From the NCBI RefSeq assembly GCF_002754195.1, contig NZ_PEEU01000001.1, positions 3,720,001 to 3,784,000 of the forward strand: 64,000 bases of DNA, read 5' to 3'. This document shows, in pieces, positions 9,047-17,470 of this stretch. Positions within the stretch are counted from its first letter, which is position 1; every line of letters begins with the position of its first letter. The position numbers and the translations under genes are program-made. The notes beneath the pieces were generated by a model. It had not been told where the DNA came from. It searched no databases and saw nothing but the letters and a program-made list of their open reading frames with translations. Source of the stretch: Flavobacterium sp. 9 (GTDB taxonomy: Bacteria; Bacteroidota; Bacteroidia; Flavobacteriales; Flavobacteriaceae).

Positions 9047-10213
9047 ATGAATATTTTTAAAAGCCGTTCCAGTAAACCACCCAATAAAGGAAAATCACGT
9101 TTCAGTAAAATCAATGCCTGGCTGCATTTATGGCTTGGATTGGGTTCAGGAATAATTGTGTTTATTATGGCAATTACAGGTTGTATTTTGGTTTTTGAAC
9201 ACGAAATAAAACAGTTTACATCGCCTTGGTTAAATGTTGAAGCTCAAAGTCCTGAGAAATTATTGCCTCCGTCAAAAATTTATGCTGCTGTTCATAAAGT
9301 TTTACCCAATAAAGAAATTCATGGTGTTTGGTATAATGGTTTAGATAAATCAGTTAAAGTCGATATAGAATCGGATTCGTTGATTTATGTAAATCCTTAT
9401 AACGGTAAAATCACCGGAATGGTAGATCATGAAGACTTTTTTCATATTGTCGATGAAGGACATCGTAATCTTTGGCTGGATCGTGAAATTGGATCGCAAA
9501 TAACAGCTTGGGCAACGTTTATTTTCTTCTTTTTGCTCCTAAGCGGACTTATACTTTGGTTTCCGAAAAAATGGAATAAAACAACCCGAAACAGTAGTTT
9601 TAAAATTAAATGGGACGCCAAATTCAAACGACTCAATTATGATTTGCATAACGTCATGGGATTTTATGCGCTCATTTTGGCGGTGCTTATTTCCTTTACA
9701 GGATTATTAATGAGTTTTCACTGGCTTCGCGAAAGTACGTATTGGATTAGTGGAGGTTGGGCAGACGAAAAGGATAAAAAAGAACAAGTTGTTTCTGCTA
9801 AAAAAGACACTTTATCCAAACAACAAATAGATAAGTTGGCTGCAGCCGATTTTATTTGGATGAAAGTGAGAACAGAAATTGCCAAAGAAAATAAAGAAGC
9901 CGTAATCATTAATTTTCCGGATGATCCAAAAGAAGATTTTTATGCCTGCACAGATATGCACAAAGGCATTTGGAGAGATTTATACTTTGATTCTAAAACG
10001 CTTGAATTACTTCCAAATTCTCAAAAACACATCAACAACGAACGTTTTTCAGATTGGCTAATGCGATCTAATTATAGCCTTCATATTGGCGCAATTGGAG
10101 GAATTCCGACTAAGATTATATATTTCACAGCCAGTTTAATATGCGCGAGTTTACCCATTACAGGATTTTATATTTGGTGGGGAAGAAAGAAAAAACAGAA
10201 ACCAAAAGCATAA
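9047..10213 (+). CDS. PepSY-associated transmembrane protein, XusC-like
   Basis: This 388-residue inner-membrane protein has four hydrophobic segments: residues about 33-52, 155-172, 203-225 and 352-372. The first helix is flanked by His27 and His52, a HLWLGLGSG start being typical of PepSY_TM proteins. The periplasmic loops contain PepSY-like strands (GVWYNGLDKSVKVDIE, DSLIYVNPYNGKITG). Related proteins act as ferric-chelate reductases that release iron after import, and XusC is the Bacteroides member. It is the third gene of the receptor operon, 96 bp after DUF4374 with a hairpin between. Family and context are clear; the reductase role is inferred. Confidence 0.87.
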   Translation: MNIFKSRSSKPPNKGKSRFSKINAWLHLWLGLGSGIIVFIMAITGCILVFEHEIKQFTSPWLNVEAQSPEKLLPPSKIYAAVHKVLPNKEIHGVWYNGLDKSVKVDIESDSLIYVNPYNGKITGMVDHEDFFHIVDEGHRNLWLDREIGSQITAWATFIFFFLLLSGLILWFPKKWNKTTRNSSFKIKWDAKFKRLNYDLHNVMGFYALILAVLISFTGLLMSFHWLRESTYWISGGWADEKDKKEQVVSAKKDTLSKQQIDKLAAADFIWMKVRTEIAKENKEAVIINFPDDPKEDFYACTDMHKGIWRDLYFDSKTLELLPNSQKHINNERFSDWLMRSNYSLHIGAIGGIPTKIIYFTASLICASLPITGFYIWWGRKKKQKPKA

Positions 10214-10349
10214 TGCTTATTTGATTTTCAGTTCTTTTTGTTAGTTAGTTTCTAAAGTCTTTTGTGAGAATTTAATATTCTTCAAAAGACTTTTTTCTTG
10301 TTTAAGAAGTAACTTATTGTAATTGTTAGTTTTGCCAGAGAAATAATCA

Positions 10350-10452
10350 CGCAAAGACGCAAGGACGCAAAGTTTAATCTCTTTGCGTCCTTGCGTCTTT
10401 GCGAGCAAAAAAACTTGCGAACTTTGCGAAAATCCTTCGCGTTCTTTGCGGT
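10350..10452. repeat. Perfect 23-bp palindromic repeat plus related arm (CTTTGCGTCC family)
   Basis: CGCAAAGACGCAAGGACGCA at 10350-10369 belongs to an arm of 23 nt that is exactly complementary to 10381-10403 across an 8-nt loop. Further CTTTGCG units follow to 10452. A related element is at 59411-59550. The frame open over this region is only the translation of the repeat. Confidence 0.85.
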
Positions 10453-10470
10453 TAAATTGCGCACAAAAAT

Positions 10471-10505
10471 AAAAAGAGCCTGCTAACTACAAACAGGCTC
10501 TTTCA
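10471..10505. terminator. Bidirectional terminator between convergent genes
   Basis: AAAGAGCCTG (10473-10482) pairs with CAGGCTCTTT (10494-10503), with A-runs on one side and T-runs on the other. It lies between the PepSY gene (+) and the TonB-type barrel gene (-). Confidence 0.85.
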
Positions 10506-10547
10506 TTCAAAAAAAAAACAAAAACAAGGAAACCAAAGATTCAAATA

Positions 10548-12671
10548 TTATATTCTATAAGTAAAGGCTATTGTTGCAATGCGGTTATCAAGATCATATC
10601 TTTTATTGATGCTTGTTTGGGCGATAACCGAATTGATGTGAAAATTATTAGTGTTGAAAATATCAGTAATATTCAATTTGATATTTCCTTTATTAGATAA
10701 AACCTGTTTCGAAATTCCGATACTAAAATCAAAGAAAGCATCTCTTTCATAAATGCCAAGATTAGATTTTGACTGGTATTGTGCGTTTGCTTCGGCTTTC
10801 CAGCTTTCAGTTATTGTAAAAGAGTTTTGTACGCTTAAATTCAAAGTAATAATTGGATCAATTTTATCTGTGTTTACAACATTCCCCATAAATTTATTTT
10901 CGAAAATATTGAAAAGCGTGTTTATAGACCACCATTTATAAATTTCGGCAGTATTAGTAATATTAGCGCCGTAATTATACGATTTGTCCACATTAATTTG
11001 TGAAGTTACCGTTGTGTTATTCGCCGGATTATATACATATACTTCTGTAAAAACATCTTTGGTTTTGCTGAAATATAAAGAAGCCATAAAAGCACTTTTC
11101 CAAGCATATCCAATTTCAGTTGAATGTGTAATTTCAGGAATCAAATTTGGATTTCCCTGAGAATAGTTAAACGAATCATCATAAAATCGGAACGGATTCA
11201 AATCAAACTGACTTGGTCTGTTGATTCTTTTGCTGTAAGAAGCATGCAACGAATGGTTAGAACTTAATTCATATTTTAAAGAAACACTCGGAAACCATTT
11301 TAAATAATCGTCTTTATGTTCTTCATTTAAGGTTTTCTGCAAAATATTTATAGCAGTATATTCCGTTCTTAAACCACCCTGAATATTGAAGTTTTCGAGT
11401 TGGTATTTATAATTGGCATAAGCCGCATAAATTTGTTCTTTATACTCAAAATGATTCGTCGAATTAAGATCAATAATCCATTGATTGTTATCCTTATATT
11501 CATAAACAGATGGATTGTCATTGTTTTTGACACTAGCTTTAAAACCCCATTCTATAGATTGTTTTTCTTTTAAAGGATTTGTAAAATCAACTTTTCCGGT
11601 AAAAACTCTCAATTGTGACGGAATAAAACCTCTTCGGTCATTGATAGTATTCGCATTTGAAGGATCTATATTTGTAGCACTTTGAAACTGATTCGATCTG
11701 AATTTTGAAGTTTCATATTCAAAATCAAAAGACATATTTTTTCCTTCGGTATTAAATTTATGAACTCCGGAAAAAGCATATGTATAATCGTTCCATTTTT
11801 CTTTACTATCATTATAGGTAGAAGCGTCAAATTGAACTTGATCCATTGCATTAACCAATGTATTTCTACCGTTTGCAATGTTTTCGTAACGTCCCAATTT
11901 TGCGTCAACATATACTTCTAAATTCGTTTTAGGAGAAACTTCATAAGTTGTTCCTATCTTGAAATTGTTCGAAGTCAAAGGCTCGTCAGTCGTTGATGTT
12001 TGATGATTTTTGGTCGAAATTGTTTGACGAGTATTATCCGTATATTGATTCTGATCGAATTCTTTACGTTCCTCTTCGCCTCTAAAAGTGTAACTGTAGT
12101 TTCCGTAAACGCCAAATTTCTCTTTGTTGTAACTAAGGTTTACACCAGAATTCGTTCTATTTTTTCGACCTCTTCCATAATTGGTAAAAACCGTTCCTTT
12201 AAGACCGCCCGCATTTGGTTTTTTTAGAATAATATTAATAATTCCGGCTTTTCCGGTGGCATCATATTTAGAAGAAGGATTCGTAATAACTTCAATTTGT
12301 TTGATATTTGATGAGGTTGTAGATTTTAAATAATTGGCAAGTTCTTTTTGCGAAAGCTGCGTCAATTTACCATTAATCATCACGCCAACACCTTGTTGTC
12401 CGCGAATCGATAATTCGCCATCCTGAGATACAACAACTCCCGGAGCGCGCGATAAAACATCTAAAGCGGTTCCGCCTTCAGAAACAATACTGTTTTCGAC
12501 ATTAAAAACTAATCTGTCTGACTTTTGAGTATATAAAACTTTCTTTTTTGTAATAACAATTTCATCTAAAACATTGATCGAGGTTTCGACAATGCTGTCG
12601 TTTTCTTTTTCGGTCTGAGAGAATCCATAGACTGAAAATGCGAGCATGATAGATGTTAGAATATTCTTCAT
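10548..12671 (-). CDS. Outer-membrane beta-barrel protein of the TonB receptor superfamily
   Basis: This 707-residue protein has a signal peptide ending at YGFSQ. A plug-like domain follows (about residues 45-160; LDVLSRAPGVVVSQDGELSI then QIEVITNPSSKYDATGKAGI). A long barrel follows, ending in TIAFTYRI, with the spacing of the OMP_b-brl_3 group. It lacks the carboxypeptidase-regulatory N-domain that the receptor at 5322 has, which is usual in this subgroup. The ligand is unknown and no substrate-binding lipoprotein gene is beside it. It is monocistronic with its own upstream region of about 420 bp. Confidence 0.85.
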   Translation of the reverse strand: MKNILTSIMLAFSVYGFSQTEKENDSIVETSINVLDEIVITKKKVLYTQKSDRLVFNVENSIVSEGGTALDVLSRAPGVVVSQDGELSIRGQQGVGVMINGKLTQLSQKELANYLKSTTSSNIKQIEVITNPSSKYDATGKAGIINIILKKPNAGGLKGTVFTNYGRGRKNRTNSGVNLSYNKEKFGVYGNYSYTFRGEEERKEFDQNQYTDNTRQTISTKNHQTSTTDEPLTSNNFKIGTTYEVSPKTNLEVYVDAKLGRYENIANGRNTLVNAMDQVQFDASTYNDSKEKWNDYTYAFSGVHKFNTEGKNMSFDFEYETSKFRSNQFQSATNIDPSNANTINDRRGFIPSQLRVFTGKVDFTNPLKEKQSIEWGFKASVKNNDNPSVYEYKDNNQWIIDLNSTNHFEYKEQIYAAYANYKYQLENFNIQGGLRTEYTAINILQKTLNEEHKDDYLKWFPSVSLKYELSSNHSLHASYSKRINRPSQFDLNPFRFYDDSFNYSQGNPNLIPEITHSTEIGYAWKSAFMASLYFSKTKDVFTEVYVYNPANNTTVTSQINVDKSYNYGANITNTAEIYKWWSINTLFNIFENKFMGNVVNTDKIDPIITLNLSVQNSFTITESWKAEANAQYQSKSNLGIYERDAFFDFSIGISKQVLSNKGNIKLNITDIFNTNNFHINSVIAQTSINKRYDLDNRIATIAFTYRI

Positions 12672-13094
12672 TATATATTGATTGATTTTTTTGGATGTGG
12701 ATTTTGATGTAATTTTTTATTCGAGAAGAAGAAACTCGTTTCAGGCAGCGTTTTCTACATTAAAACTATTTGTTCGAGTTTATCAGAAATTGTATTTAGA
12801 AGAAGCGAAAAGTAATTTAATAGCTTAGAAAAATTATTTTTTATGAGGTCGAATGCTGATAACATGTCAGGAAATTTAGAGTTTCAGAGTTCAAATATAA
12901 TACTATTTATATTAAGTCTAAATAAATATAGTTAAAATTTGCAACAAGAAATACTAATGCGCTGATAGTTAGTTGTTCGTGATTTCGTAAAAAAGTAAAA
13001 AGTTTAGAATTAAAGCAGAATTTTGACAGTAAAGCCAGTAAAAATAAGGCTTAACACTTCAGGAAAAAGCAACAAAGAGAAACGATGTTCAATA
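12672..13094. other. Non-coding gap upstream of the barrel gene
   Basis: This AT-rich stretch has no credible ORF. It must carry the promoter of the minus-strand barrel gene, but no TAnnTTTG box with a matching -33 element stood out. No repeat family seen elsewhere in the window occurs here. Confidence 0.5.
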
Positions 13095-13135
13095 AAAAAA
13101 GCAATTTATTCTATTTTAGAATAAATTGCTTTTTT
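13095..13135 (-). terminator. Long hairpin terminator after gldA
   Basis: A 19-bp perfect stem (AAAAAAGCAATTTATTCTA and its complement) with a 3-nt loop ends in a T-run on either strand. It is 30 nt downstream of the gldA stop. Confidence 0.88.
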
Positions 13136-13164
13136 GTGTGTAAAACCGAGACTGTAAATTAAAA

Positions 13165-14061
13165 CTACTTAGTAATTTCTCTAAAAACAGCTTCCAGATT
13201 TTTATTTTTTTGATTCAATTGAAGCGTTTTTAACCCGTTTTCGTTAGCGAAATCAAATATTGCAGGGCGCATATCTTTTTCGGCAACAAAAGTTAATTCC
13301 CAAGTCATATCGTGAATGTTAATATAAGAAGTAATATTTGGGAGTCTTGCCAAAAGTTGTTGTTCGATCTGATAGTCAAATTCTACTTCGATAACTTGCT
13401 CTTTATTTTCAGATACTAAATGGTCTAATTTTTTATCGGCAACAATTTCTCCTTTGTCAATAATAATGACACGATCACAAATAGCTTCAACTTCCTGCAT
13501 AATGTGAGTGGATAAAAAAACTGTCTTATCCTTACCAACATTTTTAATTACATTTCGAATTTCCATTAACTGATTCGGGTCCAGTCCGGTAGTTGGTTCA
13601 TCCAGAATTAAAACATCAGGATTGTGGAGTAAAGCATTGGCAAGTCCCACACGCTGGCGATATCCTTTAGACAATTGTCCTATTTTTTTATGACTTTCCG
13701 GTGTCAGTCCTGTCAGTTGAATTACTTCTTCGATTCTTGATTTTGATACTTTGTAAACATCGGCATTAAAAGCCAAATACTCACGAACATACAAATCCAA
13801 ATACAACGGATTATGCTCTGGTAAATATCCAATCGAACGTTGAACGTCCTTAGCGTTTGTCATGACATCGTGACCATTTACAAGGGCTGAGCCATCATCT
13901 GACAATAAATAAGTGGTCAAAATTTTCATTAAAGTAGATTTTCCTGCACCATTTGGACCAAGAAATCCAACAATTTCTCCTTTTTGAATCGAAAACGAAA
14001 TTGAATTTAGAGCTTTTTGAGATCCGTAACTTTTTGATATGTTGTTTACTTCTATCGACAT
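13165..14061 (-). CDS. gldA: Gliding motility ABC transporter ATP-binding protein GldA
   Basis: This 298-residue cytoplasmic ATPase has Walker A GPNGAGKS at 35-42, a Q-loop region near YLPEHNP, the signature LSKGYRQR at 130-137, Walker B VLILDEP at 150-156, and the switch His in FLSTHIMQE. The C-terminal domain of about 85 residues has the length seen in GldA of Flavobacterium johnsoniae, where GldA works with membrane subunits GldF and GldG. Those partners are not in this window; gldD and gldE are, 35 kb away. A plus-to-minus TACTTTTG box complement lies at 14078-14085. Other ABC ATPases look similar, but the overall sequence fits GldA. Confidence 0.85.
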   Translation of the reverse strand: MSIEVNNISKSYGSQKALNSISFSIQKGEIVGFLGPNGAGKSTLMKILTTYLLSDDGSALVNGHDVMTNAKDVQRSIGYLPEHNPLYLDLYVREYLAFNADVYKVSKSRIEEVIQLTGLTPESHKKIGQLSKGYRQRVGLANALLHNPDVLILDEPTTGLDPNQLMEIRNVIKNVGKDKTVFLSTHIMQEVEAICDRVIIIDKGEIVADKKLDHLVSENKEQVIEVEFDYQIEQQLLARLPNITSYINIHDMTWELTFVAEKDMRPAIFDFANENGLKTLQLNQKNKNLEAVFREITK

Positions 14062-14159
14062 GACTTTTTATTTGCTACAAAAGTAAACAGAAATACGCTC
14101 GATTGCTACATTTTTATCTTTTAAAGAAATCATAAAAAAAACTTAAAAGCCAACAGTCA

Positions 14160-14174
14160 CGGCATCGTTATTGT
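14160..14174 (+). promoter_or_regulatory. Possible sigma-54-like -24/-12 element, copy 1
   Basis: CGGCATCGTTATTGT aligns with the sigma-54 pattern TGGCA-N6-TTGC (GG and G at the right spacing, last C replaced by T). It is about 31 nt before the start of the first small barrel gene. A matching element precedes the paralogue at 14898-14912. This is a pattern match only. Confidence 0.35.
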
Positions 14175-14205
14175 TAAAAGGAAAGTAAATTAAAAAATAA
14201 TTACA

Positions 14206-14787
14206 ATGAAAAAAATTTTAGTGATGGCTGCATTGGCTATCTGCAGTTTTGCAAATGCACAAAAAGGAACAATCTTAGTTGGTGGAAACATCGGATTCAC
14301 TTCTGAAAAATCAGAATATCAATTTGGTGAAGCTACAAACAATGAATTTAGCTTTTCTCCTAAAGTTGGTTACCAATTTAATGACAACTGGACTGTTGGG
14401 GGTGAATTTACAGTAGCTTCTGCTAAGGATGACAATGGAACTAGAGAAATTAAAGATAATAATTTCAAAATAGGAGCATTCGTTCGTTATTCAGTGCCAT
14501 TAAGCCAAACGTTCTCTATTTTTGCTGATATGGGTGCTGGTTTTCAAAATGCTAAATCTAAAGTGTACGGTCCTGGAAATGCTTACGCAAAATCTAAAGC
14601 AGATGGTATGTATGTAGGTATAACTCCAGCTCTTTTCATTAACATGAAAAAAGGTTTTGGTCTTAACTTCAGTATTGGTGGTTTAGGATATGAAACACTA
14701 AGTTATGATAACAACGGTGCAGATTACAGTAAATTCTACTTCAATTTTGGACAAACATTTAACATTGGAGTTTCTAAAAACTTCTAA
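14206..14787 (+). CDS. Small outer-membrane beta-barrel (porin-like) protein 1
   Basis: This 193-residue protein has a signal peptide cleaved after SFANA. It is followed by an eight-strand-type barrel pattern of alternating strands: FSFSPKVGYQFNDNWTVGGE, FKIGAFVRYSVPLSQTFSIF, MYVGITPALFINMKKGFGLN and the terminal strand TFNIGVSKNF with C-terminal Phe. This fits the OmpA/OmpX-like barrel superfamily used by Bacteroidota as small porins or adhesins. The function is not known. It is a close paralogue of the next gene, with a conserved upstream element and terminator. Confidence 0.85.
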   Translation: MKKILVMAALAICSFANAQKGTILVGGNIGFTSEKSEYQFGEATNNEFSFSPKVGYQFNDNWTVGGEFTVASAKDDNGTREIKDNNFKIGAFVRYSVPLSQTFSIFADMGAGFQNAKSKVYGPGNAYAKSKADGMYVGITPALFINMKKGFGLNFSIGGLGYETLSYDNNGADYSKFYFNFGQTFNIGVSKNF

Positions 14788-14812
14788 TCTTAAGTTTTAT
14801 ATTCAATTTCAG

Positions 14813-14845
14813 AAAAGCATTCGCCGCGGCGAATGCTTTTTTTTT
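14813..14845 (+). terminator. Perfectly palindromic terminator
   Basis: AAAAGCATTCGCCG followed immediately by CGGCGAATGCTTTT (14813-14840) forms a 28-nt palindrome, then TTTTT. It is nearly the same sequence as the terminator after the paralogous gene. Confidence 0.9.
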
Positions 14846-14897
14846 GTTCTAGAGGTTTATGTTATCTGTAGGTTACTAAATTATGCTTAAAATCCCG

Positions 14898-14912
14898 TGG
14901 CATTGTTCTTGT
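14898..14912 (+). promoter_or_regulatory. Possible sigma-54-like -24/-12 element, copy 2
   Basis: TGGCATTGTTCTTGT matches TGGCA-N6-TTG at exact spacing. The surrounding GGCATTGTTCTTGTTAAA differs from the copy before the first paralogue by two bases. It lies 33 nt before the ATG. Confidence 0.4.
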
Positions 14913-14945
14913 TAAATATTGATTGAATTTAAACAAATAAGAATT

Positions 14946-15530
14946 ATGAAAAAAATGTTACTTATTGTTGCTTTAGCTATGTTTAGCTTTGCAAATGCTC
15001 AAAAAGGTTCAGTTTTAGTTATGGGAAGTGTTACTTATCAATCTCAGAAAACGTCGTATGCGGCTGGGGATAACAAACAAAATTTCTTTTCTTTTTCTCC
15101 AAAAGTGGGTTATCAGTTTCATGAAAACTGGACTGCGGGAATTGAAGGTTCTGTTGGAACTTTAAAAAATGAAGATGGAAATCGTTTATTGCAAAAATCA
15201 AATAATTTTACATTAGGAGGTTTCGTTCGATATACAAAACCATTAAATGAAACTTTTTCATTTTATACTGATTTAGGTTTAGGCTTTCAAAATCGAAAAG
15301 ATAGTAGTGAAAGCCAAGTTGGTATTGTTACGACTAATAAAGCCGACGGAATATATGTTGGCGTAACTCCTGCTATTTTTATCAATGTTAGTAAAGGTTT
15401 TGGTTTAAACTTCAACATTGGTAGTTTGGGATATAATACCTTAAAATTTGACAATGGTGGAAGTGATTCTAAAACCTTTAATTTTAGTTTAGGTCAGGCT
15501 TTTTCTGTAGGGATCTCAAAGAATTTTTAA
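14946..15530 (+). CDS. Small outer-membrane beta-barrel (porin-like) protein 2
   Basis: This 194-residue paralogue of the preceding gene has a signal peptide ending SFANA, the same FSFSPKVGYQFHENWTAGIE strand, and the C-terminal strand FSVGISKNF. The frame can be extended to a TTG at 14919, but the ATG at 14946 gives a normal signal peptide and matches the paralogue, so it is preferred. It is probably transcribed separately, since a strong terminator precedes it and its own promoter-like element is present. Confidence 0.85.
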   Translation: MKKMLLIVALAMFSFANAQKGSVLVMGSVTYQSQKTSYAAGDNKQNFFSFSPKVGYQFHENWTAGIEGSVGTLKNEDGNRLLQKSNNFTLGGFVRYTKPLNETFSFYTDLGLGFQNRKDSSESQVGIVTTNKADGIYVGVTPAIFINVSKGFGLNFNIGSLGYNTLKFDNGGSDSKTFNFSLGQAFSVGISKNF

Positions 15531-15553
15531 TTTTAGAATATATTTAAATTTTG

Positions 15554-15588
15554 AAAAAGCATTCGCGGCGGCGGATGCTTTTTTTGTT
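15554..15588 (+). terminator. Terminator after barrel paralogue 2
   Basis: AAAAAGCATTCGC pairs with GCGGATGCTTTTT (one G-U pair) and is followed by a T-run. The stem sequence is shared with the terminator at 14813, indicating that the duplication included the 3-prime end. Confidence 0.88.
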
Positions 15589-15654
15589 TTATAGAAAAAG
15601 AGATTTAAATAAATGCACTTTTAAATCTTAATACACTTTTCGTTTTTCAATTAT

Positions 15655-15683
15655 AAACCCTCTAACCAGAGGGTTTTGTTTTT
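15655..15683 (+). terminator. Second hairpin terminator
   Basis: AAACCCTCT / AGAGGGTTT with an AACC loop is followed by TGTTTTTT. It lies between the barrel gene and the RHS-associated operon and may back up the first terminator. Confidence 0.7.
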
Positions 15684-15804
15684 TATGAAAAATCACCAAA
15701 AGTGGGTATTGTGGTTCATATTTAATCTCCCTAGTATTACATTCTTAAAAATAAGTTAAAACTTACAATTTTTAATTTGTTTTTCCATCATGTAATATCA
15801 AAAT

Positions 15805-17463
15805 ATGAAAAATCATTACTTACTGCTCTTACTCCTTTTTCCTCTAATAATGCAATCCCAAGATATCCTCTGGGAAAAAACCTATGGTGGTATTCACGCC
15901 GATTATCTTTTTGATGCGCAGCCTACAGCTGATTATGGTTTTATACTGGCAGGAAGTTCCTTATCTGATAAAACCGGTAATAAAGAAGGAAACAATAATG
16001 GCGACCTGGATTACTGGATCTGGAAAATGAATGAAACTGGAGATCTAGATTGGCAGAAAAGTTTTGGAGGAAGCGGATTTGATGTACTACAAAGTATTAA
16101 GAATACGAGAGATGGCGGTTTTATTCTTGCCGGAACTTCTAATTCTCCAAATGATTTTCAGAAAAAAGATCCCTGCAAAGGAGGCACTGATTATTGGGTA
16201 ATAAAACTAGACGCAACGGGAGCAGAGCAATGGCAAAGAACTATTGGCGGCAACGGTCAGGATGAACTTTTATGCGCTTTTCAGACAAGAGACGGAGGAT
16301 ATATGTTGGAAGGTTCATCATCTTCAAGTCCGGAAATAACAGAGGATTTAATCGAAAGATCATCTTCATTAGATAAACCGGATCTCTATAGAAAATCAGA
16401 AAAGAGTCGTGGTAATATGGATTACTGGATTGTAAAACTGGATAAATCAGGTGTTATAGAATGGCAAAAAACATATGGGGGAGAATATGCAGATATACTA
16501 AGAAGTATGGAGCAAACTACAGACGGCGGATATATTTTGGGCGGATATTCTAATTCACCCGAATCTGGTGATAAAACAGAAGCCCTTAAAGGAATAGGAG
16601 ATTACTGGATTCTAAAAATCAACAATATAGGCGCAATCGAATGGCAAAGAAGTTACGGAGGTAATGGCGATAATCAATTGTATGTAATTCATCAAACAGA
16701 AGATGGTGGCTACATAGCAGGAGGAAATTCGAACAGTACCAGTCCGATTACTTCATTGGGCGGTATTGTTAGTAATGGTACAGATTACTGGGTTTTAAAA
16801 TTAGATGAAAAAGGAGCAGTTGTATGGAGTAAAACCTATGATTTTGGCAAGACAGATATTTTGACTTCACTAATTGAAAATACAGATGGGACTTACTTGG
16901 TTGGAGGATATTCTCAGAGCGAAAATATTTCAAGAGAAGGAATAATAAGTAAAGCGAAAGGGGTTACTAAAAAGAATAAAGAAGAAGGATATATCGCTTT
17001 GAAGATTGACGAAAAAGGCGAAGAAATCTGGAAGAAAATAATAGGAAGTAATGGAGAAGATGTATTGCAAAAATTGTTTGAAACCCGAGATGGCGGATAT
17101 CTGATGGCGGGAACATCAAAATCAAGTACTTCAAAGAATAAAAATTCCAGTATTGGCGGTAATGATTTTTGGGTTGTAAAAGTAAAAGACCAATTAAAAC
17201 CGGATAAGCTCAAAAGAAAAAGCATAGAAGTAATTCCTAATCCTGTGGTCACTTATACCAATATCATAATAGGCTATGAGTATGAAACAGGTACTGCAAC
17301 TGTTGTTGATATGGCGGGCAGAATTCTAAAGCAATTTAATATATCAGGGCAAACCATTCCTATTGATTTTAGTTACTACGCAGAAGGGATTTATGTGATC
17401 AACATAAAGACGAATGTACAGAGTGATGGTGTGAAGGTGATAAAAAGAATAACAAATAAATAA
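15805..17463 (+). CDS. Secreted seven-repeat protein with T9SS type A sorting domain
   Basis: This 552-residue protein has a signal peptide ending MQSQ. Seven repeats of about 60 residues then follow, each with W(E/Q/S/K)KxxGG, a TxDGGYIxxG turn and usually DYWxxK, suggesting a seven-blade propeller at about 20-460. The last 75 residues (EVIPNPVVTYTNI ... YAEGIYVINIKTN ... VKVIKR) are a typical Por secretion-system type A sorting domain, so the protein should cross the outer membrane by T9SS. The RHS-like gene begins 7 bp after its stop, which points to one operon. Its job in that operon is unknown; adhesion or presentation of the RHS proteins is a guess. Confidence 0.85.
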   Translation: MKNHYLLLLLLFPLIMQSQDILWEKTYGGIHADYLFDAQPTADYGFILAGSSLSDKTGNKEGNNNGDLDYWIWKMNETGDLDWQKSFGGSGFDVLQSIKNTRDGGFILAGTSNSPNDFQKKDPCKGGTDYWVIKLDATGAEQWQRTIGGNGQDELLCAFQTRDGGYMLEGSSSSSPEITEDLIERSSSLDKPDLYRKSEKSRGNMDYWIVKLDKSGVIEWQKTYGGEYADILRSMEQTTDGGYILGGYSNSPESGDKTEALKGIGDYWILKINNIGAIEWQRSYGGNGDNQLYVIHQTEDGGYIAGGNSNSTSPITSLGGIVSNGTDYWVLKLDEKGAVVWSKTYDFGKTDILTSLIENTDGTYLVGGYSQSENISREGIISKAKGVTKKNKEEGYIALKIDEKGEEIWKKIIGSNGEDVLQKLFETRDGGYLMAGTSKSSTSKNKNSSIGGNDFWVVKVKDQLKPDKLKRKSIEVIPNPVVTYTNIIIGYEYETGTATVVDMAGRILKQFNISGQTIPIDFSYYAEGIYVINIKTNVQSDGVKVIKRITNK

Positions 17464-17470
17464 TTGTAAA

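Noticed and set aside
10282..10464. 60-residue minus-strand frame with repeated AKNAKDF/RKDAK wording
   Set aside because: It is the translation of the CTTTGCG palindromic repeat; no start context or homology.
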